A model generated the notes under the pieces. It saw only the letters and a program-made list of their open reading frames with translations, made no database searches and was not told where the DNA came from. The position numbers and the translations under genes are program-made. Shown piece after piece: positions 33,226-45,399 of a stretch of 64,000 nt of DNA (positions are counted from its first letter, which is position 1; each line of letters begins with the position of its first letter). The stretch is from the NCBI GenBank assembly GCA_015680685.1, contig MNCI01018028.1:131764-195763 (forward strand). The letters run 5' to 3'. Source of the DNA: Gnetum montanum. Lineage: Eukaryota; Streptophyta; Gnetopsida; Gnetales; Gnetaceae.

Positions 33226-34083
33226 AGATGAATGGCGAGGTACCCCTATACTTAACCAGATGAATATGAGTGTTCACACACAATCTGGTCAAACTCTATA
33301 GATGGACTAGTTGTGGCATCTAGATAGTTACATGTTGATCGCAATTTATTGTCTTCTCACCTAGACTAGTATTTGCTTTATCACATATTTTTTAGTCCAG
33401 AGTGAGGTGTATGATATGACTTCTAACACTAAGCTACCCCTAGAGACAATGGAAAATAAGCTAAATTAAACTAACAAGAAATGGGAAATGAAGTCTAAGC
33501 TAGCCTAAGTGTGATGAGCATCCATCCTTAATCATCTATGTGCATCTTGGACCTTGTGTACTAATTTTGGGATTACTAAGCATATATTACGTGAGTGCTC
33601 CTAAATACACTACTCAGTTACCAAGTAGTTACACTTAAATGTTCATAATTAAGTTGTACTCATTCTACAATTAACAACAGGAATAGTAAATGATGATAAA
33701 GAAATATGAATTAAGAAAACAATAAATAACAATAACAATTAACCAATTAAAAGCTAAGTGAATGCTACAATGATGAAGTAATCTTGATCTTTATTGTTGA
33801 TCATGTGCATGTTCAAGTATGTCATACTTGAATAAAGGTTCTATACAATTACAATCATCACACTAGGGGCATGCATTGGGGAATGAATTGAAATGAACTA
33901 AAAATGAACAAAATGACTCTACACTTACACCTACTAACTCCCTCTCCTGTGTGCCCGAATATGTATTTATAGGCTTACACAAGAATCACGATATCGTGTA
34001 TCCAATATCATTATTTAGGCCACGATATCGCATACTTGCTATCGCTAATCCAATATTGGAGCCTGACAAATCATGGTTCATCA
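33226..34083 (-). repeat. 5' LTR of pol-less Ty3 element
   Basis: It is 858 bases long and carries the full-length version of the LTR. On the minus strand it begins TGATGAACCATG, has a TATA box (CCTATAAATACA, plus 33961-33973) and a cluster of GATATCG palindromes at 33988-34050, and ends ...CATTCATCT where the expected end is CATCA. Confidence 0.88.
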
Positions 34084-34088
34084 CCAAG

Positions 34089-35560
34089 GAACATAATTTT
34101 CCAAAAAAATGATTTACTAGTTTTTCAGTAGAACTTTGTGTGACACCTTTTGAAATTGCTGTTGGAATCAAACATAGGCTTATCTATGATTAAGTTGGTT
34201 TTGTGTTTATAGACTTGATTCCCCCTTGCCTAAAATATTTCTTTGGATAAATAGTTTCAAAATACCAGTAACAAATATACCACATAAAGAATACATTTCT
34301 TTGACTCCTTGCTGATGTTGTCCCTTTTACTGCACACTCAAAACCGAGTTATGTACTATACTGCATTTAAGTAAACTAGAAACTAGAGGCATATTTAATA
34401 GAGAAATAATGATATATAAAGAGTAAAAACAATAGTGAGGAATTTCTATGTTTATTATGTTTTATTGTATGTTGTAGCTTGTCCCCTAAATGTTAAACTA
34501 TCCCTGGAAGTTGTTAATCTAAGAATAGTGATATTCATCTTTTGGCAAAACCCTTTCCATCAAAATTTACCCATTTGTTATATAGTGTAATGTGTCCACA
34601 AACACCCAATCCTAAAAGGCTTAGTTTTCAAAAAGTCGCAAAATTGGGTTTGAATCTCAAACATCATTTTCAAGAAAAATGTATTGCTAGACATTTTCCA
34701 TTATTAGAATGGACAAGGAAACTTCCATAGAATTTAGCATGTCTCTAATGATAGTGGAAAATAGTGTTCTCTTCGTGACTATGTTGAGTTCTAAGTTTAT
34801 CAAAAAAGAATCTAGAGTTGATTTGGATATTATGAATACCATGAAATCGAATAATCAATAGTGTCATACTTTTCAAGAAGCACCCATGGTACAAAACAAC
34901 AAAGATGATGAATATTAAGCCAATAAATGATAAATATATGGGCATTGATGAAAAAATTGAAAGAGATTTGATGACATCAGTGACTTGGAGAATTCGTCTG
35001 AGGCATTGTATTAGTAATACATTATCATCATGAAAATTTGTTGGATGAAGAATATGTCTGATGAGGAATGCACCATAGCGGTTACTTCTGAATCATTTGG
35101 GAAAGATGTTAAAATAGCTTCTCCTCCAACATTAAGAAGTGAAATAAAATAACCTCAAATTGAAATGTATTCTTTCAATTTATGTGCTAATAGGGCTACT
35201 GATTTCTATGCATTAGGAAGTGCATGGGAAACACCTCAAAACAGAATGTATTCCTTCAATATATGTGCTAAAAGGGCTATTGGTTTATGTGAAGCAAGCT
35301 ATTTGTTTTTACATGAAGGACAATAGCCAATGAAGCTTCCTATGTTTTGTCCATGAAGATGATATAATATCAACTCATGAAGAAAGAAGAAGGAAGATGG
35401 TATACATGGTTCAACCCCTAAAACCTGTGAGCAAGTCAAAGGCTAGAAAACTAAAGCCTTTTCTTTTGTACGATTATAATTTTTCCTTTTCCGTATTTTA
35501 CTAAATGCTTCTTAAAAACTCTCTAGGAGAAAAAATGTCTAGATGAGGCTAAAGGCTTAG
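34089..35560 (+). pseudogene. Diverged second copy of the large host-gene exon
   Basis: The 3' end before the donor (ends 35560, followed by GTATGT) parallels the exon ending at 18437: a K-x-K-x-R/K-K-L segment, then L-L-K-N/ILRNS, then E-K/N-K. The first 120 bases of the following intron also match, for example TTTAAAGA-x-TA-x-CTTTCTTTATTGCT. Upstream, readable pieces repeat a motif: QTPNPKRLSFQKVAKLG (34590), PQIEMYSFNLCANRA (35155) and TPQNRMYSFNICAKRA (35230). The last two are a direct tandem repeat of about 80 bases. Stops and shifts are more numerous than in the 17 kb copy. The exon's 5' limit is not placed. Confidence 0.45.
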
Positions 35561-35823
35561 GTATGTTTGCTAATTCTCATGCTTTGAAACTAACTTCAAT
35601 GTACATTTTTACTTGATGAATTTCCTTTCACCTTTACTCCATTCCTGATTAGGTTTAAAGAGTAGTACCTTTCTTTATTGCTCTTCTGACCATGTTGCAC
35701 ACACTTTTTTTTATTTTTTATTTTTATTTAATGAATATATTGTGTTTGTGAATCAATTACTTCTTTGAATTTATTTGATGATGGGAGGTACTATGCTATT
35801 TTTAAGGCTTGATAAAGGGAGCT

Positions 35824-35892
35824 AATGAGAGCATAGCTCAACTAGTAAGTACAAAGCAATAGGTTGTAGCGTTTAAGTTGCCTTTGTTCTGT
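35824..35892 (+). repeat. tRNA-derived (SINE-like) sequence
   Basis: ATAGCTCAACTAGTAAGTAC resembles a tRNA A-box region, and GTTTAAGTTGCC, about 33 bases on, resembles a worn B box. The spacing is that of a Pol III promoter. No cloverleaf can be completed, so this is a SINE head or tRNA pseudogene. Confidence 0.4.
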
Positions 35893-35979
35893 TATTACTT
35901 AAATTTCTTCAGAGCATTGTGGTGAACATTAATTAGTATTCATGTTTTCTTTTGAAATTTCTTTGGCTATTTGGAGCCT

Positions 35980-36560
35980 CCAGTAAGTAATTTGTTTCTA
36001 TTTCTCTATTCTTGAATTTTGTGTGCTTCCATATTAAATTATTTTCATTTAATGTTTTGAGTGCAGTGTAAAATTCAAGTACTATTTGATAATAAAGATG
36101 TATGATGACTGAAGGCTAATTATACACCATGAGCCTACCATCACTTTAGTAAGAAATTTTCCTTTTTTCCTTTTCTTTTCCTGATTTTTGTTGCATGTAA
36201 TGAGCTCAAGTTGTTGGCTGTGTGAAAATTCTTTGTGTTGTAGGGAAAATAAAGTATTTGAGAAAATAATAAAGCTTCAATTAAGGAGAGTAGCCAACCA
36301 ACATTTCTTTCATATGGATTATTAATTCTTGTTATAATTTTGGATAAGATTTTATAGGCTCATTACAAAATTTGGTGTCATTTTTGGAGGAATCCACATA
36401 ATCGGTATTGCAAAAAAATTCCAATAGTTTCAAGAATAAAGCACCAAAAGATAGAGATTTTGGTTCTTTTTGGCAATCTCTATGTCAAAGGTCATTTTTA
36501 TCACATAGCACTGATAAAATAAATTTTATGTAATCTTTGGTTGTGATTGGGATTATGTGA
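35980..36560 (+). repeat. Host-gene exon/intron module, copy 3
   Basis: It aligns with the modules at 22860 and 23780. It starts CTTCCATATTAAATTATTTTCA, contains ATGTAATGAGCTCAAGTTG and AAAGCTTCAATTAAGGAGAG, then the small-exon counterpart near 36380-36480 (GGAATCCACATAATCGGTATTGC). The donor GTAAGT of the other copies is changed here. It follows the second large exon just as copy 1 follows the first, which supports duplication of a whole gene segment. Confidence 0.5.
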
Positions 36561-36755
36561 CAATAATGTGATTACAAGGGCCTACACCAAAGAGATCATG
36601 TGAATTTGATTTTTTTAAAAAAATTAAATTTATAATTTAAAGAGCCTAGTTGTTATTTCCTAGAACATATTTTAAGATTTTGATAATTTTTTTAGCTTAT
36701 AATTTTTATTTTTTCATGACGAACCTATATAAGTTTTGTTTATGATCTATTTTTG

Positions 36756-36863
36756 CTATACTAATATCCATTACCTATTGATAGGAACTACCAAGGAAAT
36801 CCACATTTCCTATACTAATATCCATTACCTGTTGATAGGAACTAGGAAGGAAATCCACATCTA
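36756..36863 (+). repeat. 54-base tandem repeat, 2 units
   Basis: Units 36756-36809 and 36810-36863 differ at about five positions and both begin CTATACTAATATCCATTACC. This is a recent local duplication without coding content. Confidence 0.85.
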
Positions 36864-36953
36864 ACAGTGCAGATGTTGTTTATTGTTTAAGGTAGGGTTA
36901 TGTCCACGGATGATCATTTTTGTGCTACCTTACTAGACTATGTTTTTGTCCTA

Positions 36954-38828
36954 TTTTTCCAATGCTTATACTTTTTTGTTGGTAAGGTAGGATTGCAATG
37001 CTCTACAAATTTAGTTTACAAATTCTAGCCCCTACTTTTGCAATAACTGTAGATGTCATAGAACATCACAAGATGAAAATTGGCATGTGACACATAACAT
37101 ATAGGCATATCTTCATCTATTTACCTCAATGACAATCATTCATGTAATTGCTTCATGCATAATTTAAAAAATTCATGCTTCCATTGCTTCATTTACATTT
37201 TTTTTATGGGTGGCTAGTAGAACATAGCTACGATGAAGAATTGAGAATAGGCAAGGTAGAGTCTTTGGAGAAAGGATGGAACAAAAACTATAACAATGGA
37301 TCAAGAATAGACTAGTGATGCCATGCCTTGTACATGGTCATGGTGATGGATCTCTATGTAGCTGATCTTTCCCAAAATGGCAAGTACATCTGTGTCATTG
37401 AAGTCATACTTTTCTCACCACAACATGCTACAAACCCTTCTTGCATCTTGAAATGCTCACCCAAGGCCATCCTATAGTAATCCTTGTTGCAAATTTTGCT
37501 TACCTTATTTTAATCCATATACTTTGACCATGTTTCTTTTTCTTGCAGTAATTTTTTTTGATTGATACTTGACTCTTTTGCCATGTTTTCTTATTTAATG
37601 TTAAGGGTATTGAAAGTAAAGATCTTTTTTTGTTTGATTTTGTTTTAGTTAATGTTGAAGCTTCTTACTCAAAAACCAAAATTGTTGAGAATGCTTCTAC
37701 AACCCACTTCAGATCATGGTTTATATAGGGCTACTCTCTAGATATAATGTAGTATTAAAGTTAAATAATCAAAAATTGTATAGTAAGAGAGATTCTTAAA
37801 ATTGCAATTTTTTATCAATTTCATTAAGGATAAGAGATAAAATAAAAGGAAATGGAAAAGACATCTTATTCGTTTCTGTGCACATGTTTTTCCAATGCTT
37901 ATACTTTTTTGTTGGTAGGGCAGGATTGCAATGCTCTACAAATTTGGTTTACAAATTCTAGTCCCTACTTTTGCAATAAATGCAATTGCCATAGAACATC
38001 ACAAGATGAAAATTGGGATGTGACGCATAACATATATGCATATATTCATCTCTTTACCTCAATAATTATCATTCATGTAATTGCTCCATGCATATTTTAA
38101 AAAATCCATGCTCTCGTTGCTTCATTTACAATTTTTTTATGGATGGCTAGTAGAACATAGCAATGATGAAGAATTGAGAATAGGCAAGGTAGAGTGTTTG
38201 GAGAAAGGATGGAACACAAACTATAACAATGAATCAAGAATAGAATAATGATACCATGCCTTGTATGTAGTCATGGTGATGGATCTCCATGCAACCAATC
38301 TTTCCCAAAATGGTGGGTAAATCTATGTCATTGAAGTCATCTTTTGCTCACCACAACATGCTACAAACCCCTCTTGCATCCTAAAATGCTCACCCAGGGT
38401 TGTCTTGTAGTAATCCTTGTTTCTACTTACCTCAAGTATTTTAATCCATAGACTTTAACCATGTTTCTTTTTTTTAGAATAATCTTTTCCAATTGATACT
38501 TGATTGATACTTAACTCTTTTGCCATTTTTGCTTATTTTATGTTAAGGGTACTGAAAGTAAATATTTTTTTTTGTTTGGTTTTGTCTTAGTTAATGCTAA
38601 AGCTTCTTACTCAAAAACCAAAACTATTGAGAATGCTTGTACAACCCACTTTAGATCATGGTTTATATAGGGCTATTGTGCATATAGAATGTAGTATTAA
38701 AGTTAAATAATAAAAACCTGTATAGTAAGAGAGATGCTTAAAACTGCCATTTTTTATCAATTTCATTAAGGATAGGAGATAAACTAAAAGGAAATGAAAA
38801 ATACATATTATTTATTTCTGTGCACTTG
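36954..38828 (+). repeat. ~935-base tandem duplication, 2 units
   Basis: Unit 1 (36954-37886) and unit 2 (37887-38828) align end to end with an offset of 933 bases. Both begin TTTTTCCAATGCTTATAC and end near CTGTGCAC. Differences are scattered point changes and small indels, roughly one in ten to fifteen bases by eye. This is too many for an assembly duplication. No conserved reading frame spans either unit. Confidence 0.9.
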
Positions 38829-40759
38829 TGTTTATTTATCGAGTAATTCTAGGGAAAAAGGAATATAAGCCAACTATATGGCTGACAAGAGCTTTGGTTC
38901 AAAAAAAGGATAATTTGGGATAAATTGTTCTGTTCAAAGAGTTGATCACTCTATTTTATTATAATTTGACAAGATGTACATATTTTGGTTTATCATCTAT
39001 ATGAAATTCAAACATGAATATTTCATCTAGCAAGTTTTATTTAAAACCTAATACTTTATCGTTTATATATCATAGTTTTTTTTATTTAACATGGAGAGAC
39101 ATCGTTCATTGAATTTCAAGTATTAATGAAAATGATCAATTTCTACACAAATTTTTTGTTGAGGCATTAATAATATTTTACTATTAGTTTAATATCAACC
39201 TAGTATTATGTCTTGACATATGCTTCTTATATCCTCAAAATGAAGGACTATAAAGATGCTATTATTTAAGTATAATTAGATTCTAGACTCTGTGAGACCA
39301 TTATAGGTAGCTATGCTATTAAGAGATTGCATGTGGCTTTCAATATTTGGATTAATAACTTTTTACTAAATTCATTCTTCTACATTATTATCAGGAATGA
39401 AGGATTCAACACTCAAGCATGCACTTGTCTGATTGTTTTAGTAGAAGTGGAATTTTTACATGGCTAATTTCAAAGGACTATCTAGTAGGAGATCTTTCAA
39501 TTTTGGAGGAAAGAGAATGTTGCCCTTGTTTCCAATTGCATGAAGCATTAAATGATCATGAAGAAGCCTCCAAACTACTTCTAAGATGTTTTCTCTTTTG
39601 GGTTTTGGGGTTTCTGAACATGCTTCTTGTTAAGTTATATTGTCAAGTTTTAATACTTAGTATCTAGCCTCATAGTGGCTTTTGAATCAATCTTGTAATG
39701 TTTTAATATTTCACAAATTACTATTTTTCCTTTTAAAAAGAAAAATTTCTAATATAGATGAAACCAAAGATGCTCTCATGGGCTAGAGTTAAAATTTATT
39801 AATATCTTTGCAACTTTAAAATATCATTTTTCTTGTTAAAATCATACATGGATCTCATTACATTTCCCTGCCTATATATGCACTTATTTTGGTTAACTAA
39901 CTCCCTTGTGCCACTCAAGTTGTTATTCGTCTATTTTTCTTAAAGGTAATTTTCTTTGGAGGGGGAGGTCTTGTTGTAAGATTTATTGACAAGGGAATTC
40001 ATTATAAAAATAATAATGTATAGAAAGGGTAGAAACTTGTAGAATCATATAGAAAAATCACATTACAAGTTAAGATTTTGTATATATGAATAGGGTTTGG
40101 AATAAAATAACAAACATTAATATTTTATAGATGGAGAACATTTTGACTTAGTGACCTAATTATGTTAAAATAATCAGCTTTTTTATTAAAGTTTTAAATA
40201 TGATGGACAAAATGAGTGCATAAATATGTGATAGAAAATCAACATTTTATGAGGAATTTCTATATTGAATGTTACCAAATTAAAAGCAACTAAAAGTTTA
40301 AATGCAAATAACATTTTAAGGGAGTATCATTAATACCCATATAGTCCAAGCTGTTATCATTTCTCAATAGTGTTACTTTGATTGCATGACTATAAGACAC
40401 CACAAAATTATTGCAATAAAATATATAACAAAAAATAGTCTTGTGAATATTTAAAAATCCTAAAAGGATTACTACTAAAGACTTCTTTTTAAGTGTAACC
40501 CAAAAGCTAAAATGTATCCTTCCTTTTCCTATTATTGTGTGAACACTATTAAACTAAGTTTAGTCTTGTTAATGACACTTATCTTTGCAAATGACTAATC
40601 ATAATTATTATTCTAGATTTTGGAACTAAACCTCCTCAATCTTGTTCCAACATGCATATGATTTTCTTAAGGCTCCTTTAAAGATAAGAGTTAAATTCGA
40701 TATGATGCCAAATACCATGAATGTATTGGAGGTTCCCATGGATTTATGTCATATTCAAA
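38829..40759. other. No recognisable feature
   Basis: The sequence is AT-rich. Open frames at 39419-39667 and 40642-40914 have no motif I recognise. It may be further intron of the decayed gene or unrelated DNA. Confidence 0.3.
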
Positions 40760-42014
40760 AATTTGTGAGTAGCAATCAAATTTGCAACCTAATTGGACAT
40801 GGTAGTCAATTCTTTGCCTACATCTTTGAATCTCATAGGATACATTTTAGAATTAATGATCCAAAGCAAAGCTACATTCCTAGTAGAAAAAAAACAATGT
40901 GTAGAGAGAATTAGCAATATTCTTTTTTATATTAACTTATATTGCCATGGTGAGGAAGATGAGAGAATATTTATAATTTTATAATTTATAATTTTTATGG
41001 ATTTTATCTTTATAAGAAACAAGTAGTAAATACATATGCATTGTAGTCCCACCTAGGGACATGGGCAATGCTCATGTTGCAATCCCTCTTGGGATAGGTG
41101 CAACACCACATACCATTTGCAATAAAAATATCTCTTAGCCACAACCGCAATGTCCCAACACCATGCCATACAGTTGTGACCTCCCTGGGCAAGGAAAAAA
41201 TCATCATAATTTAATCAAATAAAAATTAAAAAAATATATTTTTTAATTTTTTGTTTAGGGCATTAATGATGAAACAAGGAAAAACCATGGGCTTTATTCA
41301 CTGAGCAAACACTAGACTCCACATTGACTAAAAAGTTCTAGGCTATGTAAGCAAGGTAGCACTTTGATAGAGTCTAGCCATACTTGTAAAAGCAACAACT
41401 CAAAACACAGACAAGATAAGAAAAGAAATCAACTTTCCCAAGGGAGGAAGAGCTCTTCACACAAATCAAACACCAAAAGCCCAAATGAAATTCAAATTAT
41501 GTTTAAGTTATGACTAAGTTATGTGTGAGAGCTTGTCTTGGGTATTTATAGTTTTTGCGAAGAAATAGAGAAGGTTTGTCAATGTCTAGATCAATAAAGA
41601 TCCATCAACATAGCACAAGATGGTCCTAGTCACACTAAAGATAAACCAAGGAAAACTTGGCCTAGAGAAGGATGTGTTAACATCCCTATGTTGACATAGA
41701 GGGTGTGTTGATGCAAGGTAGTCAATGTAAACCCCTCCTCCCCCAAATCTCACTTTCTACCTTTGATCCTAGATGAAAGCTAGAACCCAAGGAAGCATGA
41801 CAAAAGGATCAAAGAACATTTGAATGAAATTGGAATCCTTCTAAAGAGCTTAGAATCATGCACACAATCTCAGAGTGTGACATAGGAGGCAAGGATACAT
41901 CTTGGGAGACCAAGAACCTCAATCGAACATACTAGACTACAAACACATGGTATATGAAATACTTTCCAAATCCAAGGCCTATAATTGACATACAAATTAC
42001 CACTGGATGCCTCA
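40760..42014 (-). repeat. 3' LTR of second pol-less element
   Basis: From 40945 to 42014 it aligns closely with 47131-48195. The outer 180 bases are diverged. A minus-strand TATA-like CTATAAATACCC lies at 41539-41550. Confidence 0.8.
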
Positions 42015-42032
42015 TAATATCCCCATGACTGA
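42015..42032 (-). other. Polypurine tract of second pol-less element
   Basis: On the minus strand CAGTCATGGGGATATTA is followed by TGAGG of the LTR. It is nearly the same tract as at 58967. Confidence 0.7.
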
Positions 42033-45000
42033 GTAGAGCTAGTTCCATAGCTTTAAAACTCAAGACATAAAAATAAGGACTAGACCCATAACAAGATCAA
42101 TGCTTGAAATTACAAATGTACAATATACACCGTAACTACATTACAATACAGGCTACCTCAATAAGAAGTACTAAGGGATGGTGGCAAAGAAGAAAATTTC
42201 CCTAACATGCCTACATGGAATAGCAAGAACTCAGAAGGATAGGTCTTTTCCATACATCATTTTCATCTACATCTTTTTCCATGTCATCCATCTTCATACA
42301 GGCTTGTACCATCTTCTTTGATACTCATTAGGAAGATCTTGAAAGGGTAGGTGCTCAACCGAAAAGATCAATAGCATGACCCTCTACCTCCAAATCTCTC
42401 TTAAGAAAGGTTTCTCACATATAGGTACTAGATTTAATGATTGATGTTATTGTTCCTATTCTTTTGAGAGCAATGGTTCTCTTGCTAAAACATGATGAGA
42501 TGTGAAAATGCTAAAAAGCAAGTAAGATCCCCAAGGCATTATACTACCATTGCAAAAAATGGCCATAGGAATAATGATAAGTATAACCCTCTAGGACACA
42601 AGAGAAATAGAATCATAACTAAAAATAAGGTGGAAATAATTTAAATAAGCACTAAAATTATAAAGTACATACCCAAATTAATGTCTCGTTTCCACAACTA
42701 GGTTACAAGACACCTAGCTTGAACCACATGAACAATGCAAATGGAAAGAACAAGAAGAATAAATGCTCATGATAATTACAAGAATCCAATTAAGGATCAA
42801 ACCAAACAAGCCACAAAAGAGAAAAAGAATACAAAAACATAAAAATCTTATCCTAGGTGGTGTCCAAACTAATGGGGTTAGAAAAATGGAAAATAAATAG
42901 AGTACCCCAAGGTCAAACAAATAGGGAAAAGTAAGGTAAGCTGAAAAAAAGATTATCATGATCAAATATTGAAGCTTGAAGAATAACCACTCATATAAAT
43001 GGAAGCCCAATAAATTACTTTATGTCATGAAACCACCACCATTACTAGGAGGTAAGCTTGAGCTCACTCACTCATAATGCCAAGCCACCAAGAATTCACA
43101 AGTAGGTCCTTCCCATAGCAAGCACCTATCTTTCTTAATCTTGTGAAACCTATTGATGGGACACCCATGGATTCCCAATAACCAGTGAAACATTAACATC
43201 AAATGCAAGTCCATTCCCATGGATGATCAAATTTCATTCTCCACTTTACCTGATTAATTTCCTACCACACACAACAATGCACAAAATGGAAGAAAAAAAA
43301 TGAAGAATAAATAATGAACAAGGGAAAGAATGTGCAAGTGCAACATCACCAAATCCCTAGCCAGTCATTCAATTAGCTCATGGAAGTACTTAAGCATGTA
43401 CTGCACACTATGAGAGACCCACTACTACATTCCTTCATCTCTACTCATCCACATAGTAGGGATAGACCTCTAAGTTCCTTTTCTAAGTGCAAGGTCACAC
43501 TTGCTACTACCAATGCTATCTAGCCTTGATTATTTTGCAATCTAACCATTGGTGAAAGTAAACCAAGACAACGTAACATAAATTATCTAGAAGTCAAGAT
43601 TCCAATTTGGTTTTCTTTCATTTGTACACATATGCCTAGCAGGTTCTCTGAATTTGGCTTTATTGAAAACCTCTCATCAATTTCTTTTGTTGCATTAACT
43701 AATCTAAATTTTAATAGAAATTAAAAATAGGAATAAATGGATTTAGGAATTGATTGGAAGCAACATTTGACATTGTCGAAGTTCACTAAGAGAGAGACTT
43801 CTAGGCCTTTATGACCATGGGTGGGAATGATTGAGAGATTTTCTAGGACTGTTACATTTGTAGGTTAAGTGATCTAGGCCATAGGTTGAACATGAGATAG
43901 ACTTTATATGATTATTGATCCAACCACTTATTTTGATTTTTCTTTGAGAAATTATAAAATTAGTTTGGAATGGTAAAGATACCAATTTATGTGGATTGAT
44001 AAGCTTGGAGTTACATTGCTCTTTTCATCACCTCTTATTCTTCATTTTTTTCTTTTTTCTTTCTTTCACTTTTGTGCTCTCTTTTTATTTTTCACTTATT
44101 TTCTTTTCATTTTTTTTGTTCTAGTTTTTAAAAAGATTTCATCTTTCTTCTTTCATGAGAAGAGAGTTTTTGATGATGCATGGAAATCATGGGAATGATT
44201 AAGTATCGAATCATCACATGGAATCTTCAACTTGCATAAGCATGAAAATTCATCCCTTACCACATGGCACACATAGTTCTATAAGATCATGAACCTCTTC
44301 TAACAAAGATGACAAGGCATGATAGCACATGCACCTTAGTTCAATCATACTGATTAGACCCATCCAATGGTCACAAGGATCCTTGATGTCACATCCTTTT
44401 TTCACAAGTGACTAAGCACTCTTCCAAGATTCTAGAGTTCACACCATAAGGTGTGGACCCATAAATTGCTCACAATTCTAGTAGCTCAACAAACATGTTG
44501 TGAATCCTAACTTGCCATTGAATCTAATCTTGGTTCACTAGTGATGGTTAGAAGACAAATGAGTAGATGAATTTTGTTATGTGGGAATTCCATTAATAAA
44601 GGCTCTAGTTTGGACCTATTTGGCACTGTTACATCATCATCACAAATGTAACTTACTCATCTACCATTGGCTTACCGAGTGAGCATTTATAAAGCATATG
44701 AATTAATTTTCCATATACACAAAAAACATACTCAAAAGAAATATCAAGCAAAAATAATAAGAAAATTAGAGAATGATATATTATTATTTTTTAAAAAATA
44801 CAAAAATAGACAACAAAAAAACATTAAACAAAAAAGCATATCTAACAAACAAACCCTATTATATCACCAAAGATGTTATGTAGAGGACCCTTCTCACGTG
44901 ACTGAGTTCAAAATAGCACTTGACAAGCTTCTTGATGGGCTTGTTATTTAGAAGAATATTCTCTTTGGTCTCATTTCTTTGAAGATGATGGTAAGGGTAG

Positions 45001-45399
45001 TGAGCATGAATCCTCATAGATATTTTTGTTCTTATTTCTCTTAAGAAAATTCTTTCATTTATGAGGTGATGAATTTCATGCCATGAAAGGAACATGACTA
45101 TTATGGTACTACCCAATGGTGTATGATGATGAAAAATGAGGGTAGTACCTTGCATTAAGGAACTAAATGTGTTTCCACTATGGCAGATTTAAAATTACCC
45201 CCTATGATGGCATAGACGACCATGATGGATATTGGTGGACCTGTAGCCGTGAAGATAGTTATGATGGATATGGATGATATTGATGGGGCATTGCATGAAG
45301 TATATGGTTTGTGGCCTACTAAGTTTCATGGTGGGAAGAAGGATGGCATAAGGAAGGTTATTGTGATGTAGAGGACGTACTCAAAGGATTGGTTCCATC
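42033..45399 (-). other. Interior noncoding region of second pol-less element
   Basis: There are no convincing frames. Patches such as CACAAGTAGGTCCTTCCC (43098) and CCTTGATGTCACATCC (44381) match 29970/30654 and 59705/60405. Pyrimidine-rich stretches occur at 44030-44130. From 44600 to 45180 short minus-strand frames are Lys- and Ile-rich but unassigned. Confidence 0.45.

Larger units (their letters stand above)
25347..34083 (-). mobile_element. Pol-less Ty3 element (Athila-like), gag plus coiled-coil ORF
   Basis: A minus-strand element lies between two LTRs (25347-26088 and 33226-34083) that start TGATG/TGCTG and end CATCA on the minus strand. A perfect 5-base target duplication, CCAAG, flanks it at 25342-25346 and 34084-34088. 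Order on the minus strand is 5' LTR, tRNA-Asp-type primer site, gag, proline-rich region, long noncoding region, coiled-coil ORF, purine tract, 3' LTR. No protease, RT, RNase H or integrase could be found in 7.1 kb of interior. Its LTRs match the one at 58156-58966, whose element has Athila-like pol, so it probably depended on such a partner. A hand count over about 235 aligned LTR bases gave 27 differences, 22 of them transitions. Confidence 0.88.

Noticed and set aside
36954-38828. Long direct repeat as a pair of LTRs
   Set aside because: The units are directly adjacent with no interior, and lack TG...CA ends, primer site and purine tract; a plain tandem duplication fits better.
40642-40914. 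90-codon plus-strand frame before the 40.8 kb LTR
   Set aside because: No recognisable motif, and its second half overlaps the LTR; treated as chance.
43989-44198. Phe-rich plus-strand frame suggesting a membrane peptide
   Set aside because: It is produced by a T/C-rich low-complexity stretch; antisense to the element and without other support.
44667-44951. 95-codon Lys-rich plus-strand frame
   Set aside because: It lies inside the minus-strand element interior and consists largely of AAA/ATA codons; no motif.
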